NCBI GenBank assembly: GCA_958496175.1
Contig: OY292275.1
Span: forward strand, 15,996,001 to 16,060,000
Source: Sisyra terminalis
Taxonomy: Eukaryota; Arthropoda; Insecta; Neuroptera; Sisyridae
Reading direction: 5' to 3'
Length of the DNA: 64,000 nt
Positions within the stretch are counted from its first letter, which is position 1; each line of letters begins with the position of its first letter. The notes beneath the pieces were generated by a model, which was not told where the DNA came from, did not search any database, and saw nothing but the letters and a program-made list of their open reading frames with translations. The position numbers were made by a program, and so were the translations under genes. Of this stretch, positions 13,416 to 24,960 are shown piece by piece.

Positions 13416-15227
13416 GTAAGTTTATTAAAAATTTATATATTTTTTGATTAAAATTTTCCTTAAACGTATTTATTATCGGTAGTCCTTAATTTTTGCTTTA
13501 TTCGAGCTTTTGAAAAACTCAAACTTGTTTTTTTATCCACCAAACTAATGTCTGGGTAGACGCTTACCTAATCCCTCCACAAAATGATCACTATTTTCTT
13601 TCTTTTACCTATAATTAAATTAATCAGAGACTTAAATTAATTGAAATAAGTAACGAATTGCAAAAACTTTTCTATTTTTTAACGTAAAATTGATTATTTT
13701 AACTTTGGGGAAATATTTAATCTTACTAAAACCACCATATCTCAATAACCACCGCCATAATTATCCAACGCCACGTTTCATCCGGCATTTTAAAACTTAT
13801 CATTTTATCAATCTTAAAATATAAGCATACAATATAGCAATCTTAAAAAGAATACTCGTTTATAATAATTAAAATAGTAAGTTTTAATTTTTTAAATCCT
13901 AAAGAAACCCCTGAAACCATAAAAAATATACTTGTTTTACCAAAAATGGGTGTAACCTTCTAATTCGTAGGAACATTCTACTTATGCATGTTTTACATTT
14001 AGTACCTACTTAATATTTTCTTGTTAGTACCCAAACTTATACTTAATATTTAACTGTATTTAACTGTAGTATTTAATTTAGGTATATTTCAAGTATTTTT
14101 TCAGTGTCTTTCAAGCAATTTTTGCCGCCATTTTAAATATGGTGATACTTGATACTTTCGCCAGCACGTAGTATAAGTGGTAGTTAGTAGTTTTCACCAC
14201 AGAGAGCGTCAGTCTATTCCACCTCAAATATGTGGAATTAAATTTCAGTGAGGTTTATGCTTTAATTTTTGATTATTTGTAATTCATTAGAAAATATTCA
14301 TTCGATAAATTCATAACACTACCAAAATATCTCCAAAAATTTGGTATTTTTTTTAGTTTATCTATTTGCTTTACAATAAATTATGGCAAAAAAATTTAAT
14401 TTTAATAAAGATTGTTAAAAATTATTCGTGTTTATGGGGCCCAATTTTTTTTGGCAAAATTTTATATTTCTCAAAGTATAAAAATAGTCGTACACCCCGC
14501 ATTTAGATTCTTTTAGAGTATCTTTTAGTGCATTAAACTTTCTGCGTTAGACTAACGAATCCTAAATTTAACTCCGTTGGAGTTCATTTGGAAAAACTAT
14601 TTCGAAATAATTGCACTTCTAATCGAAGCTCTTCGGTTTTAAGTCGTGAGATGTTTTTCTTTTTCCTTCAATCTGGTATTGCATAATGGTCTCCAATTTC
14701 TTATTCTTGGCTTACATCCCCAAATCCACATCCATTGAAATAAAAGTAATTGAAAATATGGAAAAAAATAGAAATAGTTTTGTCTGACTTTTGAATTTTT
14801 TGCCCTTCTAATATTGACATGAGCTTGCTTAGAGTAGCTACCCCTCAATACGGCGTTTCGTAGAATTAGAAGTATGGTTTTAGGAAATAAAAAAAATATA
14901 CGAAATCACTAAACAATTTCGTGGAAACTCACAAAGATTTAAAACCCAATGTGTTATTGATTGAATATTCTATATTTTTTTCTTAAATGAACATTATTAT
15001 TTCTCGTTTCTCCCATTCTCATCAAATTCTAGCGACTCTCATGAAATAACAACTTAATTATTCATTATACCCGAACTGTAGATACATTCTTTCAAGTTTT
15101 ATTTTGGTTTAAACTAACATTCATTTCTCATTAACGGCTTAGCTGTTCCTGGAAAGAACAACTAATTAGTTTTAAATATCAATTAAAACCAAAAATAAAT
15201 TAAAAGCTTTTTATAATTTTCAGTACA

Positions 15228-16397
15228 ATGGGTCCAATTAAATACATTGCTCGTCAGGACGATAGGAGCTTGCAAAGGGCGGTGGACTTCAGCAAAAATA
15301 GTGACTTGTCACTAAAAAGCTGTGCTGCCAAGTTTGGAATACCAGAAAGTACTTTACGGCGATATATGAATGGTCTTAACAAAACTTCAAATGGCGGCAA
15401 GATTTTGGGACGACCACCAGTGTTCCCTCCTTTCTTGGAAAACAAACTGTTAAATTTAGTGATCGTTTACAAAAGTTGCTTCTTTCGTTTAACTCGAGAT
15501 GATATTCAAAGAATAGCTTTTGATTTTGCGGAAGAATTTAACGTCAAAAATTGCTTTAATAAAATCAATCGAAAAGCTGGATACAGCTGGTTGAATGGGT
15601 TTTTATGGAGGAACAGAAACACTCCTATGTTATATTTGTCATCAAAAGAGAAGATGGCGATGGTAAACCCTATCAACAAAATAAGCGTCAATTTATTTTT
15701 GGCAAAAATGGAAAATACTATTTCCACATACAACATTCCGGAAGAGAAAATATTTATTGTCAGCAACTTTAAAAGGAACTATTCCAACACTGTACATGGA
15801 ACCATGGAATCGCAAGTCTTCTTCCTATTAAATTCCTGCGGCTTATACATTCCTCCATTAGTAATGTTCAAACATCAAGAAGGAAAAGATTTAAGACCTT
15901 CATATCTTCCCACTAATTGCATTTTTACTGTCGTTAAAAGTGAAGGAATTCCCAGCTCTTTGATGTTGTATTGGTTCAAATATATAAATGATATCCTCAA
16001 TACAAGCACTGGCGGAAAAACTCTGCTACTTATAGACGGGCAGAAAGAGGAGATCAAAACTTTGAAGGTATTAATGTTTTGTCGTGATAATGGCATTATA
16101 CCGGTTCAAATACTGGGAAATGAGCTTTGTACTATGAATCCTTTTCAAAAGGGATTTACTTCCACTTTGGATCAGGAATTAGTGGTGCTTGAAAACATAT
16201 TCCGAAAACGTAATAGAAAAAATTTACTAACAGCTCCACATATCATACATTCCACTTGTCGAGCGTTGAATGTGGCATTGCAGGCCGTGAAGACACAAGA
16301 AGTGTTTTCAAAGTTAGGCATTTGGCCCTTTAATGAGGCCACCTTCTTTAATCATTTGTACAAACCTAATAATGCAACACCTGCAATTACTCATTAA
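15228..16397 (+). CDS. domesticated pogo/Tigger-like transposase-derived protein 1 (389 aa)
   Basis: This intact 389-codon exon encodes a pogo/CENP-B-type architecture. An HTH_psq-like domain spans about residues 10-57, with the typical FGIPESTLRR helix. A second CENP-B-type helix-turn-helix follows from a GRPPVF linker to about residue 135, with FRLTRDDIQ and GYSWLNGFL. A DDE_1-like core covers about 170-330 and keeps the YIPPL and LLLIDG strands. The catalytic triad is broken: the first Asp is Ser179 (IVSN where VDET is usual), the second Asp270 is kept but the following HSSH is lost, and the third is Asn304. DNA binding is plausible and transposition is not. The ATG follows a splice acceptor by 4 bases and a conserved noncoding first exon lies upstream. 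The tandem paralogue at 20162 has about half of residues identical by eye. Confidence 0.8.
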   Translation: MGPIKYIARQDDRSLQRAVDFSKNSDLSLKSCAAKFGIPESTLRRYMNGLNKTSNGGKILGRPPVFPPFLENKLLNLVIVYKSCFFRLTRDDIQRIAFDFAEEFNVKNCFNKINRKAGYSWLNGFLWRNRNTPMLYLSSKEKMAMVNPINKISVNLFLAKMENTISTYNIPEEKIFIVSNFKRNYSNTVHGTMESQVFFLLNSCGLYIPPLVMFKHQEGKDLRPSYLPTNCIFTVVKSEGIPSSLMLYWFKYINDILNTSTGGKTLLLIDGQKEEIKTLKVLMFCRDNGIIPVQILGNELCTMNPFQKGFTSTLDQELVVLENIFRKRNRKNLLTAPHIIHSTCRALNVALQAVKTQEVFSKLGIWPFNEATFFNHLYKPNNATPAITH

Positions 16398-17770
16398 ACA
16401 TCAAAAAATTTCTATTTTCATTTATATAATAACTATTTTTAATACATAATATATTTTTTTATTTTTTTTCTTACATTGATTTCTTTATAAAGACATTAAT
16501 TTTAAATTGAATATTTGTATTTCACCTTTTTTATATATTATTTTACCTATGTTTCTGATTACTGTCTTTTTATTTTAAGCTACAATTAATTATAGTTTTT
16601 GCTTCTCTATTAATTTTAATTTTGCTTTTTTTGTAGTTTAGTTAAAATTAAAATTTGTTAAAATATAAAATATTTTATATAAAAAAAAAATTGGGTTTAA
16701 ATAAATAAAAATATATAGAAACAATTTCGACAATTTATATACCTTAACTATCATAAAAACCTTTCCCTAATTCAACTTTCTTAAGGAAATAAATCAAATT
16801 TTTCTTTTCAATATACTGGAATTTCTTTCAGCATTATTTTCAATTTCAAATTAAAGTGGAGCTTTTTAAAGCTCCTTTAAAGCATTTTTAAAGGCAAACA
16901 TACACTGAAGTTTAGTGATATGATGACTACTGCAAATTTCTGGAATAAAGTGCTAGCAAAATCACTCCCTTATAGTATTCAAACATCACGACTGTGGCTA
17001 TACCAGCTGAATAGGGGTTTCTCTTAATTGTTTAAGGTATACCAGATAAATTTTGGTTACAAAAATAGAACCTACTCTCGGGAAACGCACTTATTATTTA
17101 ACGACTATCAATTTTGTATTTTTTGTTGCTTTCCAGCCACATATTTTAATATTCTTTAGATCCTATTTTTCTTTTTCCCCGAAAAACTATGTTTTATTAG
17201 ATTTGTGCAGTTTAGTACTCAAAACAGCAGTTTTGATTAATGGTTTCTAAAGTTTCAATTCAAATATATATCAAAATATTTTTCTAACGATACAAGCATT
17301 TGAAAAAATTCGACCCTCTGTTTTATTATCGTTGGATATGAATTTTATTCGAAGAAGACTTTTTTCCGATGATTTTCCAGAAATCAATATTCCTACTTTA
17401 GCGATTTAGGTTAAAATATGAAAATATCATCCTTCATTTTCATCTGGTTGTAATAAGAATAAAAATGGGGAAGATATTCTGCTTATATAAACAATCAGTC
17501 GTTATAATCGGGTGGAGTATTGTTGGATAAGATTTAAATAATGTATTTAGGCTATTAGAAACTATCTGATTGATATTATAATTGATGAAATATATTTTTC
17601 AAAGACTTATTAATTTTTTTATTCATTTTAAAGTTTATGCTGTTTTTTTAGAAGACAAAAACTGTGAAAACATTAAATTTTATTAAATAGCAATTAAAAT
17701 TTATCTTTGTAAATCATTTCAAAGAATTTTATTAACAAAAACTACTATCGACGTATTAGTATGCCATTTT
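16398..17770 (+). other. 3' flank of transposase-derived gene 1
   Basis: AT-rich 3' flank with several AATAAA-like words near 16700. A block at 16933-16971 (AAATTTCTGGAATA... to ATCACTCCCTT) recurs downstream of gene 2 at 22415-22466. The duplicated unit therefore reaches at least this far and the gene pair arose as a segmental tandem duplication. The short frame at 17053-17250 has no recognisable similarity. Confidence 0.5.
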
Positions 17771-17827
17771 TATCATATTGTTTTATCGGGTTGCGTTTAG
17801 AACCAAAACATCCCCACTACATCAAAA

Positions 17828-18104
17828 ATTTTCCCTAAGAGGAAAATCAAATTAAGTACTAATAAAATTTTAAAATCTAAATCTTAATTTATCATATTTC
17901 CTGATTTTAATATTATTTCAAATTAAAATAATTCAATTTAATAAGTATAAAACTAGTACCCTACTTCCTTTAAATTTTACTTCAAGCTATGTTAAAGTTT
18001 TTCTTTAGATTGAGCTACTTACAGGGGTACCAACATTATTCTGCCTACTTAGTAAGTTGCTCAACCTCGAAAGGCGTTGGCGTGTTGAATTGGTGGTTCT
18101 AATC
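17828..18104 (+). promoter_or_regulatory. promoter-proximal region and noncoding first exon of transposase-derived gene 2
   Basis: This is the counterpart of 13141-13415, with the same TTTCCCTAAG block (17828-17862) and the same exon-like segment containing CGAAAGGCGTTGGCGTGTTG. It ends at AATC before a GTAAGT donor at 18105. The matching acceptor (AAATTTTAG) ends at 20154, 7 bases before the ATG at 20162, giving an intron of about 2050 bp. Identity drops between the blocks and inside the intron. That pattern suggests selection on the promoter and first exon rather than recent copying. Confidence 0.6.
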
Positions 18105-20161
18105 GTAAGTTTAATAAATATTTATTTATTTTTTTTATTATAATTTCCTCTGCTAATATCTTTTTTGATTCTATTGCGCTTTGACCCAATTTTCGTACTA
18201 AAAAGACCCATTTTTCTTTATTTTTTCACTAATCTAATTTCGGTGCACTCCTCGCTTATCTAATTTCTTTGCAATGGCGACCATATTTTATAAAATTCAT
18301 TTATTCAAATGAATTTTAATTAATACAAATCAGAAACTTAGATAATTGACTAAAACGAAAACCAATAAAAATATAATTTTTATGTCTGAGATTTGGTTAG
18401 TTAAAACATTTTTTCCTTGAACCTGTTAAAATTTTCATTCATTTAATAGTTCCAAACTGGTTTTTAAAACTCTAAGAAATGTATAGTCATTTGAACCTTT
18501 TTCATATTCTATTTTTGAAACCTTTAGAAAAGATAACTATTAAAATAAGCATAGCTATTTTACCGAAAATGGATGTAACCAAACCATTCGTTTAAAAATT
18601 AAGTTCAATCATTTTTTGGTTTGTATACATTACATTTGTATTGTATATATTAGGTTTTTTTCAAAAAGAAACTTTTGCCGCTATTCAATTAAGGAGACCT
18701 TGAAATTTTCGATCTTTATTAAATAATATATAGTAATAATGGTTGTAAGTACTAAATACCACATAGAGTCGTCGGCTTGATTTCACTTTAAATGAATAAA
18801 GCTAATATAAGAAGCCGCGTGAAATTGGATCGTCTGGTTTATGAAATTTATTGAAAGTTCGCGTATTATTCGTTTAAAATTTATGCAACAATTTTGAGTT
18901 TCTTGCCCAAAACAATTAATTAATTATTCGATCGCACACTACAAAAAAGCCCAAAATATATTTTGTTTGAACTTGTCACCCAGATTCATGATCAAAAAAA
19001 TTCAGGACATTTTTAGGAGGCAGTGATACAAAATATTAGTTAGGTATAGATTATAGATCTAAAATAGAACTATTGGGAACAAAATAATCTGCACCAAGTA
19101 TTTCAAAATTGTATAGTTTCATAGTTTAAGGGTTACAATTGTAGTATCAGAAATTCTACGAGAGCAATTATAAAGGAATGCTATTTTTATTTTCATTTTA
19201 ATTTGTAAATTAAACATGATGAATTTGTTTGAGTCTTAGGAAAGTAATTTATTTATTTTTAAAAATGAAAAGCAATTTCCGTACAGAGTTTAAATATTTT
19301 TTTGGATTTTATATTGCCCACTCTTGTTCACTATCTTCTGTCATTTAATTCGAATAATAACATAATTTTTTTTCATCAAACATTTTTTCTTTGATGACAA
19401 AAAACTGTTTTAGATGATTTTTCACCTCCTTATTTGCCGTCTAAACAATTTAGTAGAGACCGGTACTAATAGTAATCCGAAGATGCCAGATTCGAAGAAT
19501 ATGGTGGATGAGGCATTACAACTCAATAAAGCTGCAAAAGCTTTTCAAAAGTTACCCAATTTGTATATGGTGTTTTAAACGTAAACGAGAAATAGTCTCT
19601 CTCACTCCATCCGCATTCATTCCATGCAAATAACAACAAACGTTATACTTGAACAATTGAACAACTAAGCTCAATAGATCTCACTCACTCACTCTTCTCC
19701 GCCAAAATTGCATTTCGTTGTAATTAAAGCAGCTCATCTCTGTCCGCAATACTTTCTATTAGGATGAAGCTTAACGGGTTCCACACTAAAATGTATTATT
19801 ATTGTAAATCATATCACTATATCTTGTCAAATAACCGAAGTGAAACAATATTAGAGCATAAACATTTTAGAGTTTGAGCAGGGGATGAAATAGCTATACT
19901 CCATAAAAGTATGGTGTTAATAAATATAGGGAAATTTGTAAGGTTAATCGAGAATCTCTAATCAAAATCCTAGCTACTATTACGTAGAACTCTGTAGTTG
20001 GAAGTACTAATAATATTAGACTATATAATTTACTTACATTTTCTTATTTTATCAAACCTTTAACTTTCTGCAAAATTAGGATCTGCATTGATTTTATTCA
20101 TTGATTAAGATAAAATAAATAAAAAAATAAGCATAATTATACTCAAAATTTTAGAACAATA

Positions 20162-21337
20162 ATGGCTCCCACACGACAACATGGTCAGATTGGTATTTGG
20201 AATGATAAGTCCTTACGAATAGCCGTAAATCTTTGCAAAAACGGAACACTAAAGCTTAGTAAATCAGCTTTAATGTTTGGAATTCCACCAAGTACTTTGC
20301 ATCGACATGTTCATGGTCTAAACAAGTATGCAAATGGTCGCAAACGTTTGGGACGACCGACAGTGTTTTCTCGTTATATGGAAAGCGAATTCATCAATCT
20401 TACGGCCGTCTACAACAAATGTTTCTTTCGCTTAACTCGAATAGATATTCGGAAAATGGCTTTTGATTTTGCGGAAAAATTTGGAATCAAACACAGTTTC
20501 AACAAAAAAGAGGGACTGGCTGGAAAGTCCTGGTTAAAAGGATTTTTACAGAGAAACCAGGAAAATGATCTGTTACCTTGTCCGCAAAAGGAAAGTGTTG
20601 TTCCGTCGATACTTTTCAGCGAACAGAACATCAAGAAATTTTTGTTGAAAATGGAGCATACAATTTTCTCATTCAATATTGAAGAAAATTCTATTTTTAT
20701 CATAAGTCAACTTAGCGACATTGTCTTCAATACTGCGGATGGTACCATTGAGGCAAACATCTGGTTCGTGTTAAGCCCAAATGGCCAGTACATCCCGCCA
20801 TTGGTGCTCGTCAAACAGAAACCAAGAAAAAATTTGAAATTATCTCATGATCCAACAAACTGCGTTTATAAAGTTGTAAAAGATGGAGTTATTACATCTA
20901 ATATATTTTTGGAATGGTTGGAAGCTATAAAAGCTCGTTTTAACTCCGTAGGCGAATTTACTCTCATTTTATTTGACGGGCAAAATGAATGTTACAAAAA
21001 TCTAGAAACACTTATTTTTACCCGAAGCGAAAAATTGATACCAATGCAGATAATGGGTAGCCCACTAAAAACCATTGATTTGTTCCAAAAAAAATTTATT
21101 CGTGTTTTTAACAATCAGTTCTTAAAGCTTGACAATAGTTTGCAAAGATCCAATAAAAAGAACCAGAAGACCATCGACAATTATGTTGATGCGATAACGC
21201 AAGCTTTGGAGCCTGCATTAAAATCTGTGGAAAGAAAAAAAATATTTTCTGAAATTGGCGTTTGGCCATTCAAGGCATCAGTTCTTTTCAAGAACTTATA
21301 CAAATCCAAAAAGAAGCCACGCTCAATAACTTATTAA
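20162..21337 (+). CDS. domesticated pogo/Tigger-like transposase-derived protein 2 (391 aa)
   Basis: Intact 391-codon paralogue of the gene at 15228, with the same layout: HTH_psq-like domain (about residues 14-60, MFGIPPSTLHRH helix), GRPTVF linker, CENP-B-type HTH (FRLTRIDIRKMAFDFAEKF, SWLKGFL) and a DDE_1-like core (about 173-335). The first catalytic Asp is again Ser (Ser182, FIISQ), exactly as in paralogue 1. Asp272 (LILFDG) and Asp306 (TIDLF) remain, and the HSSH after the second Asp is lost here too. The shared first-Asp loss indicates catalysis was gone before the duplication, yet both frames stayed open over long divergence. The likely role is a host DNA-binding protein; the function is unknown. 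A poly(A)-signal-like AATAAA lies near 21662. Confidence 0.8.
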   Translation: MAPTRQHGQIGIWNDKSLRIAVNLCKNGTLKLSKSALMFGIPPSTLHRHVHGLNKYANGRKRLGRPTVFSRYMESEFINLTAVYNKCFFRLTRIDIRKMAFDFAEKFGIKHSFNKKEGLAGKSWLKGFLQRNQENDLLPCPQKESVVPSILFSEQNIKKFLLKMEHTIFSFNIEENSIFIISQLSDIVFNTADGTIEANIWFVLSPNGQYIPPLVLVKQKPRKNLKLSHDPTNCVYKVVKDGVITSNIFLEWLEAIKARFNSVGEFTLILFDGQNECYKNLETLIFTRSEKLIPMQIMGSPLKTIDLFQKKFIRVFNNQFLKLDNSLQRSNKKNQKTIDNYVDAITQALEPALKSVERKKIFSEIGVWPFKASVLFKNLYKSKKKPRSITY

Positions 21338-21734
21338 GCATCGGTATTTTGCTTCAACGTATACGTATTTCTTATAAAAAAAATATTTAAAATTTATATT
21401 TTGTTTGAAATTCATTATATGATTTGCTCTTAATTTTTATTTTTTTATTTTTTATGTTTTAGTTGCTTTAATATCCCGTTTTTTCAATACTTTAATATGT
21501 AACCATATGCATCATACAAGTAAGATTTCTTTTTTATACTCTTTGCTTTTCATAATTGTTTAGTTTTATCATTAATATTAACTCCCTTAATTAAATATAT
21601 ATAAAATTAAATTGTAAGAAAATGTACAATAACTATTAAATTGAATGTAAAAAAATTAATTGAATAAAAATAAATACTAAATGCTTTTTGTTAATATATT
21701 AATTCTTACCTACATTAATTTTCCTGGAGATTTC

Positions 21735-22260
21735 CTGGTGACCAAGCACTTGCCCACAAGAAAAACCCTCACACGAAATTTACCCACAGGAAGTTGCTCC
21801 CAAGCATTAGTGCTCATATGAAAGTTGCCTACAAAGAAATTTACTCACATAGAAAATTTCACACACTGAAATTAACGTACAATGATATATCCTCACATGA
21901 AATTAACCCACAGGAAAAAATATATTTTATTTAATATTTAATTTATTATTATTTTGTTATTAGTTTGTAATAATATTGTTAGTACAGCGATATTTTACGA
22001 TATTAAAATTGAATCAAAAAAATTAATCACGAATTTTAATAAAGCTAAAAACAAAGTAGAAACTAAAACGTAGCAGGGTATAAAAAATAATAAATATTTT
22101 TTGCTGTAGGTTAATTTCCATGCAAGGATAAATTATTGTGTGTTAATTTCTATGTGATGAATTTTCTCTGTGGGTAACTTTCATGTACGCAATAATGCCA
22201 ATCCGCAACTTTTTGTGGGTAATTTTTGTGAGGAATTTTCTAATAGGCAACAATCATAGA
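21735..22260. repeat. fold-back element built of degenerate CACAnGAAA tandem units
   Basis: The left arm (about 21735-21915) carries repeated words such as CCCACAGGAAGTTGC, CTCACATAGAAAATTTC and CTCACATGAAATTAACC, spaced about 20-22 bp apart. The right arm (about 22105-22255) carries their reverse complements in matching order, so the whole can fold back on itself around a central AT-rich spacer of about 190 bp. There is no coding capacity. It lies 0.4 kb past the stop codon of transposase-derived gene 2. The class is uncertain: a fold-back DNA transposon or an amplified satellite-like inverted repeat. Confidence 0.6.
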
Positions 22261-22479
22261 ATCAATTTTCCTTAAAATAATTCAATTTATTTTTTTCAGA
22301 AAATTTTTCAAATTTTATTTGCGATATATTTTAGTCACTTAATACATTTCAATTTTAAGTTTAGCTTTAGGAATTGTCTTAAGCTGAATTTATCTGAAGT
22401 TAAAAAAATTATGTAAATTTCTGGAATGTCAGTAATTCGGTATAGCTCAACGAAAATCACTCCCTTCGACTAGGGATGG

Positions 22480-23338
22480 TATAATATATATTTCGTTCTT
22501 ATTAAGGATATCAACATTTTTTGGTGATAATTTTTCGTTGAAATCAATTCCAAATTTGATTTTTTTTATCGATGAAAAAATTGATAATTTTTGTAATTTA
22601 TTGTACTTTAACGGTCATGAAATATTTATATTTATCATATCTACGTTTCCAATTTGGTAAAAATCTTAAGACGATGCCAGATTTTTGAAAGTCTTTACAC
22701 TTTTGACTGAATTAATCACTTTACGACATCTTGATTTTGCAAAACGAAAACATTTTGCACCACCAAATATGAAGCACTCAAAGTTAATCGACCGAAATTT
22801 TTAAAATAATATTTTTAACTTTCTTTACATGGCTAAGTAACTACCCCTAAAAATAATAATAACAACTAATATTTACTACAACAGTCACTGAGAAAAATTC
22901 AGTTATAGATGTAAACTTACGTACCTCGGGGATTAAAAATAAAATCAATAAACTAAATCTCTCGTAGTAACGTAAATAAATTAAATATTATTATAACCTT
23001 TGTCGGTAGAATTTGTTAATTTTGGTCATTGTTTGGCTGATTGTTTCTATGTTAATATTTTTAAGAAACGCAAAAGTATGAGTGCTAATTTTTGAATAAT
23101 TTTAATTTGGCATCGATCCATTATTTAATTCTTTTATTTTGAAAGTGCTAATTAATACACTTCTGTACAATATACCACAATCATATATCGCAAATGTGTT
23201 TTGTACAGAATGATCCATTTGAAATTTGGAATTTGGAATTTCATTAGGCCATAAAGTAAAGACAATTGAATATTTCTTTTTGCAATTACGGCTCCATTAC
23301 AAAGCTTAAATTCATTCATGATAAAAATTCAATTTAAT
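22480..23338. other. AT-rich spacer, nothing recognised
   Basis: No gene-like frame and no repeat that I can name. Two matching words (CTTCTGTACAAT near 23160 and TTTTGTACAGAATG near 23200) lie just before the mariner pseudogene and may be remnants of its terminal region. Confidence 0.4.
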
Positions 23339-24960
23339 ATTTATAAATAGCTTTCACGGCTGGCTTAACATATTTATCTTCAACGGCTCTTCACAAGAAA
23401 ATGTCTAACGGGATCAAATTACAGCTTATTGGCGGCCAATTGACCTTGGAGTTTTGATTGATTATACGATTTCCGAGAACAGTGCTCAAAAAACCGATTG
23501 TTTCATTAAATGTGTGACAATTTTTGCTCTCTTTTTGATACCAAATACTATGCTAGTTATTCTTTTCCAATTTCGAAAACAAAAATTTGTTGAACTTGAC
23601 CTGGTAACGTTTGCCATTGAAACTCATGGCGAATCTTTGCGCATTTTCTAACAAAATTGATCCAATGATACCACCATGAATAAAATCACACCAAACGGTA
23701 ACTCTTTGTGGGTGCATCGGCTTTTCGATGGTTACGAGTGAATTTATCGAAACCCAAGTGTGACAATTTTGCTTGTTTATACAGCATTCAAGATTCAGAT
23801 GAAAATGTGTCTCATCAGAAATTATCATTTTCGGTAAAAAATTTCTTTGATCAAACGATCTTCAGTTCATTGGGTGAACCGAAAATACATAAGATTTTCA
23901 TGAATTCTCAATTTATAAACGAACAAGCTGATCCCCGCAACTTCGTCTGCGTAACGTAGGTTTGGATTATGTTTTCTTTTCAAATTTGCCATTTGTAGTG
24001 GTATATGAAAATTTTTATTTTTCTTATTTCTTTTACGAAAAACATAATCATACATAAAAACACTATTTTGTCAACTTTAAAAAGACACATTTAATAAACT
24101 GTTGCAAAGAATAAAAATGTCTATGTAATAATCAATTAATTTTCAAAAAATATTTATTAATATCTAAAAAGAGTATGTCTATTGCGTATAGCTACAGTAG
24201 GTATACCTACCGTAGACCAAATAATCTGTTAATCAATCAGCATCTATACATAAATAAAAAATATCGCCAAGTTCATTATTAATTATAAGTAAAGAGCGGT
24301 GACCATGCGACATTTTTCAAATAACTTACATTTTTAAACTTGTGATATCTTTCAAATGGAATGTTCAAATTGAATAACTCAAAAAGTTATATAATGGTAT
24401 TGATGCAAACTTAAATATGAAGTCATTTATTTTGATAAGGATTAATCCCAAAGTATAAATAAAAGAGCTTTTATAACGGTGGAATTTATATATATTTTTT
24501 AAAATGTAAAAACACTTATTGTGACATAACTATAATAGTTAGACATATGCTGTCGCTCTATTTTTTGTAGATAATGATATGTTTGCAAAATCGTACTGCA
24601 TTATTTTGTTCTATAGCCAATAGTTTTCGCAGCGCGCGCAATAAAAGAATGTTTTTTGGTAATTTTTTCAGACCTTGGGTTACATTATTGAAGTTTTAGT
24701 ATGGATCCCTAACTTTTTTGAAAATTAAATATAGCCTATGTTCACCGGAAATAGTGTAGCTTCCCAACAGTTAAAGAGTTTTTCAAATCGGTCTAGTAGT
24801 TTCGGAGCCTATTCAAAGCAAACAAACAATCAAATCTTTCCTCTTTATAATAATAGATTAAATTTTCTAAACATTCATACCGTGATCTATATGCAAAATT
24901 TTCTTCAAAGAAGTACGAGAATTTGGTTTCGAGAGTCTTGAGATTTGGAAAGTTAAAGAT
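23339..24960 (-). pseudogene. mariner-family transposase pseudogene, split by a Helitron
   Basis: Minus-strand fragments line up in order with a mariner transposase. A helix-turn-helix end with a KKILHIDHG-like word lies near 24870-24930. The catalytic core SDETHFHL plus NKQNC and KPMHPQRVTVWC lies in 23553-23860. A C-terminal NWPP.SC.L.PLD.FL segment lies near 23370-23440. In that last motif the usual catalytic Asp appears as Asn. Frameshifts and stops break the frame between segments. The 934-bp Helitron copy (23924-24857) interrupts it between the HTH and the core, so the mariner copy is older than the Helitron insertion. It is not functional. Confidence 0.8.
23924..24857 (-). mobile_element. 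non-autonomous Helitron-type element, copy 2, inserted in the mariner pseudogene
   Basis: Same family as 5160-6103, about 934 bp. On the minus strand it begins TCTATTATTATAAAGAGG and ends with CTTG, one change from the CTAG terminus of the other two copies. The host base is A on one side and T on the other, with no duplication. Removing the element restores continuous mariner homology across the site, which fixes both element ends to the base. The internal palindrome is present at about 24195 with one change. A frame at 23708-23959 is a chance overlap of flank and element. Confidence 0.75.

Noticed and set aside
23708..23959. 83-codon plus-strand frame
   Set aside because: Opposite strand of the mariner pseudogene running into the Helitron end; not a gene.
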